Below the pieces are notes generated by a model, which searched no databases, was not told the origin of the DNA, and worked only from the letters and a program-made list of their open reading frames with translations. Both the position numbers and the translations under genes were made by a program. Shown one piece after another: positions 11,901-26,900 of a stretch of DNA of 64,000 nucleotides (within the stretch, counting starts at the first letter, position 1; each line of letters starts with the position of its first letter). The DNA is from Setophaga petechia (lineage: Eukaryota; Chordata; Aves; Passeriformes; Parulidae): NCBI GenBank assembly GCA_024362935.1, contig JANCRA010000039.1, positions 5,209,040 through 5,273,039 of the forward strand, read 5' to 3'.

Positions 11901-14900
11901 CTAAAATTAAAAGGCTTTGCTGGGGACAGGGGTGAACTTCAGAGGAATGAGAGAAGGAAAAGTTTATACTAGAAAGTCAGATGCCAATACAGTACATGTG
12001 AAAATCATACATAAAGACTTGATTCAAAGATGAATGGCCACTTGCCTTGGATTAGCCAGCAGCCCAGAATGGCTAAATAACAATTCTACATGACAACATA
12101 TGCTTTTGGTCTGTATCAGTTTTTCAGCACAGCACAAAGTAGGACACAGGAGGTGCCGAGTTTTCCTGGCAGTAAATCCTAATACACTCCTTGGCAGAAG
12201 CAGTAAAAACCCATTTGGAAGAAGAGAGAGATGTTTTTCCTACTCACTGTCTCTCAGGAAGGTATCAGCAAAATACAGGGTTCGCACAAAGCCAGTGAAA
12301 GAATCTTCTGCTGAGCGCGCTTCGATCTTGCGCTGGACTGGAGCCAGCTCCATCTCCTGCAACACGTCCTGGTCAAACTTGGCATTTGCTTCTTGCACCT
12401 TCACAGGTGAGGAGACAGTCAGTCAAGGATAGACACAGCAGGGAGAGAGGGAGCGTGGCAGCAATAGAAAGGCACAACAGTGAACTTGTCCTCTGAACTG
12501 ATCTCTTCTAAAAATGTGTCTGTTTTTATCTAACAGAGCATCAGAAATTGCCATTTTTCCCTCAAACCAATAGCTATTGATTTGATAACAGGGCTGAGAC
12601 CACCTCCTGCTCTAGGCAGTCTCAGTAGGCTCCAAGCTGCAAACAGACAGACCCCAAAAAGGTGAAGCCCTCACCTCTGAGGCATTCCCACCACCTCCTC
12701 TCCGCTTCCTACTGGACACACGGCTTCTTCTGATCCGCCGGAACGACTGACGGAGGGACTTCTTCAAGGACTTCACCCGAGACAGGGGACCTTCTAAGGC
12801 CAGCTGGTCACTGGGATGCAGCGTGCACCTGGAAGAGGGAGACAGTAGCCATGTGGTCACTTTCTACTGGGTGGCAATCACTCCCAAGAGCCCAACAGGA
12901 TACACACAAATGCAGGAACACGGTTATATATTCTGGAAGATCTTCAAGGGTGGAGAAAAAAGTAGCAGAGCTTCTTGCTACAGTGACAGCTCTTGAGAAA
13001 TCACTTTTCACACCTTGCTTTTGCAGTAATTCCAGGTCATCATTAACATAAGGATTACCACAGACTCCCTGGAAAGATGACACTTACTTGACAAAGACCA
13101 GTCGCTTCTGCTGATGGTCAAAAAGCCCAAACCCATGGCTGGTGCCAAAGGCCACAAGCCTCCACTCCGAGTGCAGGGCCAAAGACGTGACCACAGCTGG
13201 TGGCTGACACTGGACAAGGACAAATGGCTGAAAACCAGCTTCAAATCTAACAGGCCCATCTCGAGTTATGAGCTTCTCGTGACCTTTCCATCGATAGCCC
13301 TCTTGGTCCTGCAGGAGATCTGCTTCAGCATGGTCCACCACATGTTCTGCATCCTCATCATTCAGTTCCATCACCAGTACCTGAGAGGAAGAGAACAACC
13401 TTTGCTGCAGCTTTTGCTGTGCAGGCAGATCTCCAAGCTGCAGCCCTTCCCTACAGCTGCTAAACTACAGCACCTCTCAGGGCAGATAAATAACAGCAGA
13501 TAATGTCTAAAACCAACTAGAGAAAGCAGAAAATCCCAGAATAGCTTGGGTTGGAAGGCTCCTTAAAGATCACCTAGTTCTAACCCCTGTCACGCACAGG
13601 GACACCTTTTCTGGTCAAAACTCATCCAACCTGATCTTAAACACTTTCAGGGATGGGGCATCCACAACTTCTCCAGGCAACCTGCTACAGTGCCTCACCA
13701 CCCTCACAGCAAAGAAGTTCTTCTTATCTAATATTTAACCTAAAGCTACTCTCTGTTTGAAGACACTCCCCCTTGTAAGTAGTCTCTATCCATGCTTCTT
13801 GTAGGTTCTTTCAGGTATCAAGGTGAAATTAGGTGACCCCAAACTTTCCCTTCTCCAGGCTGAACAATCCCGATTCTCTCAGCCTTTCCTTGCAGCACAG
13901 CTGCTCTATCCCTCTAATGAACTTGACGGCCTTCTCTGGACTCACTCCATCTCCATGCCCACCCTGTGCTGGATGCATTGCTCAAAGTGAGGCCTCACCA
14001 GAGCAGGATTTCATGAATCATTTCCAGAAAAAAGATCAATTTACCATGACAGAAATGAGCATTTTGAATTGTAGCAGACCTCTAGATTACACTGCAACCT
14101 GCCCTGAAAACAATGTTTATGTTGATTGTTCATATTGCAATACCTGTCCTGCTGTACCAGCTACAGCCAAGTATCCACTGTATTTACACAGGTAGATCTT
14201 CTGGATCCCAAGTCTTGGATCATCACTGTAAGGATCGAAGGTACCAACCTAGGCAAGAGAACAGAGAGGGGCTGGTCTTTAACTGGGGCAGGAATCAGAG
14301 CTCCCCAGGTTTTCTGGAAGTTTCTGCCAGCAGCAGCTCTCTCACCTTGCGGAGTGGAGGCCATTCATCCTCCCCCAGCGTGTTCATGTTGTCATTGGGA
14401 TCAGCATCTGTCAGGAACACTCTCACTGTGCTCAGCTTATAAAGGAGGTGCAAGCAGACACCAGAGGCATCCCAAAACCTCACTGTGCCATCCTCATGCC
14501 TGAGGGGGAGGATACAAGAACACACATCACATGGGAGAACAGCACATGGAGGGTAAAACAGAGGGGAAATACAGAAGCAAAAAAATAAACCACAAAGAGG
14601 AAGTTTTTTGGCTTCTTGTGTATTTTCGGTTTTAGGTTGTTAGGTTTCTTTAATTCAGGTGTTCTTGGTGATGTGACACCATTACACTAATTTAAGATTA
14701 TGCCAAAAAGATATGGAAAAGGCAAAAAGCTTAGCATATGGAAGGAAAAACTCATCCAGGCAAAAATACTGTTACAGCAAGGGAAGGGGAAAAATTTCTT
14801 TTAAAAAAATCAAGTTTTAATCTTAGTTCTCCAGGTGAAAATTTGCAACAGTCTCCCAACACAAGGGTAGAAGCTCCATCAGGAATGCAATCTGAGGAAC

Positions 14901-17900
14901 AGCCCCTGAAACTCTCAAAAGTGCTTTGAAAAGAAAATGGCAGATTTTTATGCAATGAGACAATTTCTTGCTAGCTACTTCCAACTCTTAGCTAGATCTG
15001 TTCATGCTGATCAAAGCAGACAGGAGTCCAAGCTAACCTCTATTTTAAGATTCAAAGTGTAAGGTAGAGGGGAAATGCTTCAAAACATGAAAGATTAAGC
15101 TTCATTTTAACACTGCTGCCTTTGAACCAGGCTGGATTAGTGCCTGCACTCCTACACACTTTGGGAGTAGGGGCAATGGATAACACATCAAAACTAAAAA
15201 CCAGCCACTTTCTGGGTTATCTGTGGACATCGTGACCTGTTTGCTCAGAAGCACCAAAATAAATTGGCTTTACAAAGCCAGCAGAGAAGCTGCACTGTAA
15301 AGCTGCAGTCTCTGCCCTAAAAGATGAGCAGACTTTAACTCCATAGGAAAATCTCAGTCAGTTGAAAAAAGGGGAACTGGAAAGGGCTCCCTGATGGTTC
15401 TCAGGTCAGCACCTACCCTGTCAGCAGCAAGTCCCTCTGTGGAGGATCTGGAGCGATGTTGGTGCCACCATCAATCGGCCATGGCTACAAACAGAGTAAG
15501 AGAAGTGTGTGAGTGCCTAGGCAGTGACAGTGTGGAGAGAACATGAAGTCAGCAGCAGGGCATGAACTCTAGTGCAAGTACCAGTGAAACAGCCCATGCT
15601 GTCAGCTTTTGTTGGGATTAGATGTCCCCATTCTGACACCAACTGTGCCTTTTAGAAGGTGCTCTACACATTTCCCCGAGAAGCTTCATGCTTTTACATG
15701 AGAACTTTGTTACCACCGACAGCTGGGAACACTCAGACCTCTCCTCTGGCTTGTCAAAGCTTGAAAAATATCACATTTTAACTCCCCAGTGTAACTGCAC
15801 TGCTTTGAGAAAGGCCTCTCGGGACCCTGTTAAGAGGCAGGACAGTGTCTGCTGGGGCTGAACCCTCTGCAGATCATCAGCAACACAGACCACCCTCACC
15901 ATGGGCAGTGACACTGACCTGAACACGTAGGAACACAGGGGGACACAGGGGGGGACACAGCTGCCATACCATACTGGAGTAGTGAATGTTCTGCTTGCTC
16001 CCAGCACTGATAATCCTCTCCCAGAGCTTCAGTGGGATGTTGGAGACGTGGTGAGAGCAGGTGATGGCTGAGCAGTGCAGGGAGGCCAGGTATGGAGGGT
16101 GCACTGCTGGCCAGCCTGCACTTTTCAAGTCTATGACCACGAGCTCTTCTTCTGCCAGCACCACCAGGGCTGAGGGGTCATCAAACTCTGCAGAAACAAC
16201 ATTCATTGAGGCTGACAAAACTGACCAGCCAAGGTCAGTGCAAACAAGCTTCCTGTAAGGCTGCTTTAAAAACTGTAATCACATACCTCCACATCAACAT
16301 CTTTCTTGGAAAAAACCTTAAATGCTTCTGTGTTAACTGGGCCTATTAAGTATGAATGGATCTGAAGACACTCACAGATTTACTGCAAATTTGTGTTTCC
16401 TGGGACTGTGACAGTGCCTTTTATTAGAATTCCATTGCAGAGTATAAAATTTGTTAACAACAATAACTAAATAACACAATGTTCATACTTACTACTGTAA
16501 CAGTCAGAATTCCAAGACTTTATCTGCAGCTAATTAACAGCACAGGGTGGAAAGACATGCATACACCCCAGCAGTGACCCATTTAGTGCTGTGTTAGGAC
16601 CACAGTCCATCCAGGCTAAGCTGCTTAAACATGCTAATGCCTTGGGTTGTGCAGAATGCTTCTCTGCTTGAACTGACAAGTATTTACAATTCAGCTCTTT
16701 TACTTTTTATTTTCTCTTCTCATATGTTGTGACATATCCTCTAGACTTTCTTTTTAAAGATGTGTACATCATCTAATAATTCTTATGTGTATTAGGAACA
16801 ACTACAAAAGAAATATGTTAATGTAACTTGACTGGTGACATCTGACACAAACAAGAATTATAACTCAGGTTACAATGGACAACCTTGAGTGAAAAAAATT
16901 TAGTCTACAAGGACATTATTCCAGCAAGGTTGACAAGTCAGCCACAGCAGCAAACTGGTGGGGAAAACCAAAACCACAAACCAGTTCACAGCAGTGACAA
17001 TTAACACAGCTACAGAAATTTGAGTAAATATAAAGCTGGATTGGGGTTGATAAACACTGAGCCATTAGCAAATTACCTAACATCTTTTCCTCGACCTTCC
17101 CTCCTAAACTGTACTTTTACTTCCCTCCTTTACTTGATTGATTAACCTGGTGTACACTTGCAAGAAGGCACATACCAACACTGTTCACTCAGTAAAATTA
17201 AATTCAAGTAATTAGTACTTGGCATCACTAGTGAGGCAGCCCAAGTTTCACCTCTGACTAGGCCCAGCCACAACACATCACTAATTAGTTCCGTTTCATC
17301 ATGAAAAAAAAGTTTTCTATTCAGTTTTACTTTGCTTTCCTATGTACCATCATTTGCAGTTGCCCACAGGACTTCACAATAAAACTAATAATATCATCCC
17401 TGTACTGTAACAGCCCTGCAGTTTACTGTTGCCAGCATTAACCAAAAGTGTTCTGTTTTAAAATTTTTTTTCTCTGCAAAAACACACATCTGAGCTCATT
17501 TCTTGTGGCAAGAATCTATTTTAAGTTGCTGAAGTAGCACGCACAGTAAAATTTGTCATGATTGCCACACACTCACCCACCTAACTAAAAGAAAAAAAAA
17601 AAAACAGGAAGGGCTGGCCTTTTTAAACACTGTTTCCACAGCATATTTAGTGTAGTGAAAAGTCACCAGCTACGACCATGCTGCAATGCATGAGCTTTGT
17701 GTTTATTAAATTAAGTGGCTTTGGTATACAATTAATACCTTGGTATTGCCATTGCAAGGAAGACTGCTTAAGGGCAAACAAGGCAAGCTATGTAGATCCA
17801 CTAAGCTTAGGCAATCAGCCAGAAGGAAGCTTGTCAACCACAGAAACATCATTTTGTTGTAAAAAACTTCCTCATCTGAGTGCAACAGTTTCAGTTTCCT

Positions 17901-20900
17901 ATAGTAGTTCCTGTCTGAACCCAGCGGCAGTGGTGTTAACTGGATAATTCAATTATTGGTAAGTAGAAATATATAGCCTGTTTGTTCAGTTATTTCATCC
18001 TAAAGGATTTCTAATCATATCCAGAACCTGAATTCTAAGCAGTCCAACTCTGACCTAAAAAACTCAGATTTCTTTCATTGTTAATACTTTTGTTTCATCA
18101 TCCAGAATCTCCACTCTGACAATATAAAGTAAAAGAGTCTCCTTAACACCAAAAGGTATTGAACTTGAAGTATGAAACAGTACCCCAAGTTTATCAGCAC
18201 TGTGAGCTTGAAGATTTAGACCTGTAGGTTCTGCACACTTGGAAGATGCTTAGAAAGGACAGTGTTGTGCAGGGAAAATCAGTAACAGACACACACAGGT
18301 AATTCTGCTTGATTACACTTTGATTTCTCTGCTCTCTTTTCAGTGACCTGAGAGGGTCTGTTAAGATCTAGGAAGACAGGCAAGAGGGAATCCAAAAGCT
18401 GTTTTTTTCTGCCTCTTTTCCCAAGATATTCCTCCCCTGGATCTGTGCTCTGCTTCCCAGAACAGGCCGGAGGGATCCAGCCTGCACTGACAGAGCAGGA
18501 TGTGGAGCTGTGGCTGTCACCACCCTCCCTGGCAGGACACAGGACAAATTGGGTTGGAAACCAGTCTAGCAGGCAAATCAGAGACTGGAAAGCCTGAGAA
18601 GATCCAGTAACATAAGATTTACTTACAGGTTCCTAAACAATTTGCAGTTTAGTCTGATCCTGCACATTTTTGGAGCTTGAAATATCATTCTATACTCAGT
18701 TACTCCAAGTTAACCAGAAGCAAGAACTACATCAGCATTGAACAAAGAGTTATTGGGGAAAACCTTTTACAGTTCCATGAAAAGGAAGAATGTACAGTTA
18801 CTGCAGAAGTAAAGGCAAGAAACTCTTCAACAGAAGCAAGAATCTGACAAGCTCTACACAATTCCAGGAATGAGAACTATTCAGTTTACATTCATGTTCA
18901 CCAGCAGTAAGGAAATTAAGTTCTCCATATACTGACCCTTGGTTCTATGTCACCCTTTGCTGATTTGTTACCCAGAGCTTCAGACACAAATCCAGGTACT
19001 AATTAAAAGAATCAGTGTCTCAGTGGGAGTAAATTCTGGTTTTAATTATTAGTCTCCTTTGAAGTGCTGTTTCCAAACAACAATATTCAGATCTTCATTT
19101 CACGACCTGGTTATGTACATTGTCCAGGTTAAACAGATAGAAGCTTAAGAGATCTTTTCTCATTAACAGAGTAGCCTAATTTTTTTGAGGAATGTATGAC
19201 ATTTGTAAACAGCCCTGTATTTACACCAGTATTTCACTTTTAAATGGCAGTCTTTCACAGCTGGACTCAAGGGTCTTTGCCAAACGAAATGATTCTGTGA
19301 TTCTCTGCTGAAGTCTCAGAAACTCCCCAAACAACTGACCTCCTTATCACATTTCATATGCTATTTATACCAGGCAGATTGCCACACACGTACACAGCTA
19401 CCCTAATTCCTCAGTAATGCCCTTCCATCACATACCTGCAGCAGGATCTGAACTGAAGATTATGAAGAAGTCTATCACCCGTGAGGTAAAGTCAAAGGCT
19501 GTTTGCTGGCTGCCGTGGATGACAGAGATACTGTGCCGGTCCCCATAGCTAGCCCGGGGCATTCCTCCTTGGAATATTATGTAAGGAAGCCTTGAGAGAA
19601 AGAAAGAGTTAAAGTGGTCTGTGCTGAAGTAAGGAGCAAGAAAAAAAATTAAAGAAATGTCAATGAAAGCTTGACAACAAGTTCTTATAATGTTACTCTA
19701 AAGGGTTCATATGACATTGCATGCTTCAAATAGGTGAGACTAAAGGGATAGACCACAAACTCACCCATTTTTTGTTGTCTGCCAGTAGATCTTGGAGATG
19801 GCCTTGCAAGGAAAAGGACCTGAGAAAACAGAGTTATTTGCTACAGTTCAAGAAGTGCATCTTTACATCAAAAGCTGCTGATTCTGCTTCAGCCAGGTCA
19901 CCTCACCCTCTACCCCAAGGGGAGCCACCTAAATTAGTAGGAGCCAGCACCACCTCCCCAGACCAAGCCACATCAGACAAATCTTCTGGGACACACTGAC
20001 CACAGACCTCCACAGCAAAACACAGCTTAGGCTCAGGGACAGTTCCAAACCATGCTGCTGATGGCTACCAGGGAGTGGAAGTGCTGCTGGAGGAGCTGAT
20101 TAACCAGAAAGGATTGCTAAAATCACAGCCATTCCTGAAACTAATATAAAGTGATGGAGTTTTAGAAGCTTCTCTGCACTCAAAAGGTGAGGTCATCCCC
20201 ATTTGATGGTTTCCAGCAAATCAGAAGCTTCATTTAATCACTGCTCAGGTCAACAAAAAATACACTCAGCTCACTATTAATTACACAGGATCCAAGCAAC
20301 TCCTGCTGAACAGGACACCAGCTAAAACAAAGAGCTGAATCACCAACACCCTTCTTCATAAGGGGCACTAATATTGTCAAGACTTGCTCTCCATGCTCAG
20401 GACAGAATTCAACAATGCAAAGGAGTTTCAAATCCAAGAGAAAATCTGGGCTGAAATCCCTTAGTCAAGGCTTACGAGCCATTCAAGAGGCACCTCTGCA
20501 TTCTGCCATTAAACACTAGGGAGAATTGTGACTTGAATATCCTACACAAGCTCAGAATTAGTTTGAGTTTGGACAAATACACAACAGTTAAACCTCACTT
20601 ACTGACCATAAGGCACAGTGTTCTCCAGAGGCTCTGACTGCCTGTTGTCACTGGATACTGGCCACTGGCTGTAACTTCCATCGTAGTGACAACTAATGAA
20701 TTTACTGCCATCCCTCTGCCAGTAGAGGTTCTCCAGTTGCTGAAAAGAAAGCCATACAAATGACTGCTCTCCAGAGAGCTGTTATCTCCTCAACACAACC
20801 TGCTCTTACTAAAAAAGCAGCTTTGTCTGGCTCTCCCTGCACCTGATTTGTCTTCAGAGTGCCAGTGAGAGCCCTTCCCACCCTGCTGAACTGACTCTGG

Positions 20901-23900
20901 ATTGAATCAATACCTGGCTGCCCAGGAAATGGTGTGTTGCTTTGTTATTCTGCAGGTCCCAGAGGACAATCAAGCCCCTGCTGTATCCAATTAGGATCTG
21001 GTCAGGGTTCTTAGGATGCTCCCGAAGGGCTTCCACCAGTTCACAGGAGCGCCTGTTGCAGTTATCTTCTGGTATCCTGAAGGAGCAGAAGAGAAAAGAG
21101 AAGCTGATGCCAGGTACAACCTCAAAGGACTGTAATAAAAGGTGCAAGAACCAGAAATTAAGTAACAAAGTTGAAACAGTTGATCCCACAAATCCTTCCA
21201 GCAGCAGAAATATCTTATGGGAGACATCACATCAGGCCTACCACAATGACACGCATCTAGTTCTGCTTTCTTCAAGGAAAGGCCAGGGTTTACAATGAAT
21301 TCCAGGACTGCATCCCAGGACTGTAAAGACAGTTTGAACCACCCACCCTATTCTCTTACAGAATAAAGGAAAGATTGAAGTGTCAGTAGGAGAAGTGAAG
21401 TAGGACAGTTTACAGCAGCACTCAGCAGAGGGATAAAAACTCCATTTGAACAAAGCAGCACCAGATGTTCTACCAGTGGTTGAAAAAAAAAAAGTGTAAT
21501 TACAGCTAACAAAATATTTTTTTTCTAAAACTAAACACAAGGGCTAAGGCACAAGGTTTGCAGATTCACCCCCAGTGAACATGCTCTATCTCCACAGTAA
21601 CAACACCAGGCTGGACCAGGACAGAAATTGTTACTTAACACACACCAGGACCAAAAGTTACTTTCATTAGAGCCAGGCAGATATGGACAATGCCTAGCAC
21701 AACAGTGAGGCCCCAGTACATAATCTGGGATGACATTTTAACAAAGGATGTGTCTGGTAATGGGATTCCACATCTTGTTTGCTCACTCACCGCTGCAGCA
21801 CGGCCTCAGGGGTGATGGTCCTGTCCTCCAGCACTCTGAACGAGGGCAGCTCCACCACAAAGATGTTGCCACTCTCTGTGCCCAGGTACAGCACCTCCCG
21901 TGAGGAATGGGGAAGCACAGCTGTTACCTGGGTGGCACTTGGTGGAGAGCTGGGGATGCAAAGAGACTCTTGTTACTGAATTTGGGAGAGTTAACAACAT
22001 AACAGGGACATTTATCAGTGTCACTTGTTTTGGAGGCATGTTTTCTTTTTTAGGAAGGAAAACATCAGCTTTAAGACAAATTATGTAAGAAATTTTTGAC
22101 AAGTGCATGGAGAAAGAACCAGACACCTTTTTTACAGAACCCTCTTTAAGTGTTCCTAAAAATAGCTCACTTAAAACTGGCAAGATCAAGTCAAACTAAA
22201 ACCACAACAGCATTTCAAAGCCTGATTTAAGGCATGGTTAGATTTACCTAACCTCAAGATTAACAGCTCCTGTACTCACAGCAGTGAATGCACAGTATTT
22301 TAAAATATGTCACCCTTTGCACTGGTTGAGCACGTTTAAAAGCTGTTCTCCCATGCCCCAGCCAGCTCTTGGCTGGTTTCCATGGATGCCCTTTCAATGG
22401 ATTCAGAGGAGTGGCAGTCTGTAAGAACTGGACAGGCTCTAGCTTAAACAACAGCAGAATTTTCTGGCTTGCCCTATCCCCAGACCAGCTGCAAGCCCCT
22501 GCTGTCCCTTACCCAGGTGGCCCTTTGAGGGTGAAGCGATGCTCCTCCCGCAGCTCGGATGTTCCTCCGTGCTGCTTCAGGCTCCAGAGGTGCAAGCTGT
22601 TATCATCCAGCAGTGTCACCAGCTGGCACTGCAAAATCACACAACTTGCTTTTTTCAGAATGCCAGTATTAAATATAACACAGTAAATTTAGCAGTAGAT
22701 TTGCTGCTGTTCATAATTCCCTGCTAAAACAGGACTGGGGAGCTGGTTCAGTTTTTTATGGCAGTGGACGAACACGGCAGCAATGGGATTTGGGGGGTGG
22801 AGGGAGACAAGAACTAGCCTAGAGGCTAAAAACCCTGTTACAAAGGCACAGGTTATCACTGAGGGGGACGACAAGGATTTAGGCTCCTGAAGAAGATCAG
22901 CCTGTGCTGTAAAGCCCAGCCATGCAGCTGCAGGCTGTATCTCACCTCCTCCTGGCTCAGCACAGGTTTGCAGAACACACCCCAGCTTTGGGTGGGGCTG
23001 ATATACTCTGCTACACCACAGTCCTCACATTCTTCATGTCCAACCTCATTCTGAGGGTTGTGTCAGAATCCTTTTATGAGCCCAGCCCTGCTGGCTGGAT
23101 GTTCAAATTGAAGCATTTTACCTGCTGCAGCCACACCTGGTGCAACACTCCCCATGGGAGTTTCAGTTTATACCATTAGTTAAGCAAACAGACACCCAAA
23201 ACCGCCTCAAGAATTAAATCCCTCTCATAAAGAGGCCACTTGTGCTACACTGGGGGCATCAGGGAACAAAGTCTGCAACTAAGACAGCAGTCTGGACAGT
23301 CAAGAGAAAGTGGTTAGACAGCCACCAGACATTTGGAAAATTCTGCTTTCCTATTTTTAGAGCATGGCAATAACTGCTCAGCAAGCCCCAGGAGCAAGAG
23401 TCAATACCCCTAAACACAAAGGCAACAAACTTAGCAGCAGATGAGGTTAGCAGTGCTGTTCTGAGCTCCTGAAAATAATTAAATCAGCTCAGCAGCAGCC
23501 CCTGTTCTTTCTGTTGTGCAGAGGAAAGACTACTCAGTCCTACTGAAAAAATAGGGGCTGCAAAAGGAAAAGGAAGTTTTTGCTTCTGCAGCAGATTGCC
23601 TGAACTATCCTGGCCTTATTACCATTCCCAGGATGTTACTGGAGATAAATGAGTAACAGTTATGAACAATAAAGCTACTCTTTAGTTTAAAGCTTCTCTT
23701 CTAGTTTTACTGAGCATCTCCACAGCAACAAGCACTGCTGAGAGGACAAAATATCCTGGGATAAACATTCCCAACCAAGCAGCATTTGAATATACTTGGT
23801 AATAGGAGCCCAGATCCCTGGAATAAAATCAGCACCTGTTTAGGAGAGATCTACATAAGTCACAGAGGTACTGAAAATGCACTTACCTGATCAGGTATAA

Positions 23901-26900
23901 AGTGAATCTGCATTACAGTGTTATTTTCTTCATGTAAACCCATGAACTCCACCCCGGGAGCACCATATCTGATGAGTTTGTTGAGGATCTACAGTATTTA
24001 AGGTGACCCACAGCTACAATTAATTGATAAGAAGCTTGCTAGCAAGCAAGACAAAAAGAGATTAGTTTGAAACCATGTTTTACTGTTGGTGAGCTGGCCT
24101 GCAAAGAATCAATGCAAATCTACTTTTGATTTTACATGCTTGTAAAATTTGCAGGCTGTGCTCACTGTGGAGAACAGGGAAGTTCACTTCTCCCTTCAGT
24201 ATATGCAGAAGAGGTGCCTGGACCCTGTTTTTTCTCAGGGATCTTCAGTGGTTTCCCAGACACTGCAATCCTGCTTAACTAATTTGTAACCAGGAGACAG
24301 ATGGCAACTGCCTGCATGTGGAGTCCAGCCTCTGAGCACAAACAACACCAGCAATGAATGATTAAGCTGGCAGAGACAGCACCAACTTTTCCTTTCTGGG
24401 CTGGGTGACATGCCTGTTTTACAGCTCATCTAACTGATGAGAATTATCTCACACACACAAAAAAAATCAGACTGGACGTCATCAGCTACAAAAAATAAAT
24501 TACCACCTTCAATGTTTAGGTCTTTAATTCCTGGATGGTCAAAAACTCAGGAAGTAGAAAGCATTTCTGACTCCAGCTTTAACCTTTGAAATAGAATTGC
24601 TTTAGGAAAAAAAAAAAAAAGAAAAAGGAACCCTGCCCCAAATATTTAAACAACCCTGGAATTTACAATGTGAAGGATTGCTAAACTTAGGCCAGATCTA
24701 GTCTGACCTTCTGCATAGCAAGAGCAGAGTCTTGTTTAATATCTGCATCAGCTCAGCTCCTGTTGGAGCTGTAGCTCAGCTCTTGGAAAGATAACCCCAC
24801 ACTGATCAGACCAAAATGACGCCAAACCCTGGCAAACTGTTTCAGTGCTCCAGTAACCCTTGCTTGCAAATTCATGCTTAATCTAACTTTTGAAGTGTAT
24901 TCAAAGCTGCACTAATTCTGCTGAGGTTGGAGAACTCTCACCCAAAGTGTTCAAAGGATACAATTTGATGGCTCCTGATCGTGTCCCAATGGCCATGAGA
25001 CGGAGAAATGGGCTGTAGCCCAGGGCACTGGGCTGGTGGGGAAATCCATGTTCCACAGTCTGGGGGAGAGAAGGAAAAATCATGATCAGCAGCTTGTTTC
25101 ATGGGCATTGTTGGGCAGAAATTCAACATGGCATGGCAGTCTGAAATACAGCACTTAATGGCAGCTTTTTCTGTTGAAAGGTGTCCAAACCTTTTTGATT
25201 TGCTAAACAACAACCTAATGGTGAATGTGTGCCAAGAATCCCTGGCTCCACAGCCAGGATATCCAGAAGTGTAATAGAAATGAAAGAGAAATATTCTGAA
25301 AACAGTAGCCTGAGCAGCTCTTGATGTTAAGATTATAAATAACTCTGCATAAGCACAGCTTAGTCAGTCAATACAACACACTCCATCACTCCACATCAGC
25401 TGCACTTCTGTAAACCAACTGCTCAGCACAATTTCAAAGTCTGACACAAATACTGTGCACTGTAAGACCAGCTTTATCTGCAACATTCCACACAGGTCAG
25501 CCTTCCTGACCTCTTTTGGCGACTGACATAAAGAAATAGTGCAAAGCAATGCAGAGCTACGAGTGAACATCAGTGTTCATCAAGGAAACTAAACAGATTT
25601 GCTATGAGCATCTAGGAAAACTAATGTGATCCACATCCATTTTCCAGAAGGAACATGAGGAACACTGGAATTTAATGAGAGCAGAGCCTGCTAGGCCACT
25701 TCAGAGTAATTCCAAGCCTTTTGGGACTAAAACGATGTCACTGTCATGGTGAGCAGTGTGGCTTGGCCTTGGTGGCTTCCCTGAAGTACAACTTACAGCT
25801 GCTGCAGGAGGGAGATTTGGAGCATCTGTACACACCACACTGATGCATTTACACACCAGGGAATAATATCCTGCCATATTTACAGATGCCACCAAGATGC
25901 TTAGAAAATAGCTCAGTGAGGTTTTCAGAAGTGCTAATGCACAGCTCTTATCCTGGTTTAGGCAAAACCAGTATGCACCAACACACAGGTAAAGAGGACT
26001 GGTGTGCCCACAGATTAATAGGGAAGATTAAGAGGGAAGCTTCCTGGAAAACACTGATCCTTAAAGGCCCAACTTCTGGAAAATACCTTCTTCTAAGGCA
26101 GGCTGGCCAGCTACAGAATAGGAACTCATTACACTCACTACTGAAAAAAAAAAAAAAAGAAAAAAGAAAAAAAAAGCAGAGAACTCTCCATCTACAGCAC
26201 TTACACCTCACTCCCATCCTCATTTCCATCATGTCTGAAGCAAAGCTACCACATCACTTAAGTTTTATGCTTTATTCAGCCTAAAAGTAACACCTGGACT
26301 TTATTTCCTGCACAGTGATTTCCCAACTTAATCCCCTGCACGAGAATCAAATGGAGCTGGTTTCATTTCCGTGGTCAGGCCATAGCCTGAGGTGCTCCAG
26401 CTGCTGCAGAGAACTTTAATGTCCTGCTCAAAGACACAGCATAGGAGGATCCAGCTGACTCCAAAGTCTACCAGTTTGCTTTGGTTTTACCTGTTTGATC
26501 ACAATTCCTAAGCTGCAAGAAAACACCTCCCTCCTCTAAATACTGGGTATCCCAGCCTGAGGTTCTCTTAAGGGAAGGTGAGCCTCTTTAGAAGATGAAA
26601 CTGAAAATATTGGAGCATTTCCCAATTTTCTGCTTGCCAACTCATTAGCCTGGGCAAAAGAGCAGATAGTAATTTTTTTACCTTTTATAGGTAGTAAGCC
26701 AAGATTAGTACTACAAGCTCTAAGACCACTGAGTTTACTTCCTTTCTTGATAACTTAATGTCCAGCCTAAGTTCTTTATATTCTAAGAAGGTAATTTAAG
26801 CACTAGGTTTGCATTATTAAAAATAAATCTTGAGAAGTCAATCTTTTTACTGTCACCCTTGATGCTGCTGCTAACCAACCTTTCCATAGCTACATATATA

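Noticed and set aside
24941..24961. Extension of LLGL2 residues LY with PLNTL
   Set aside because: It comes from reading past the GTATCC donor. Using that donor restores YGAPGVEF exactly as in relatives.
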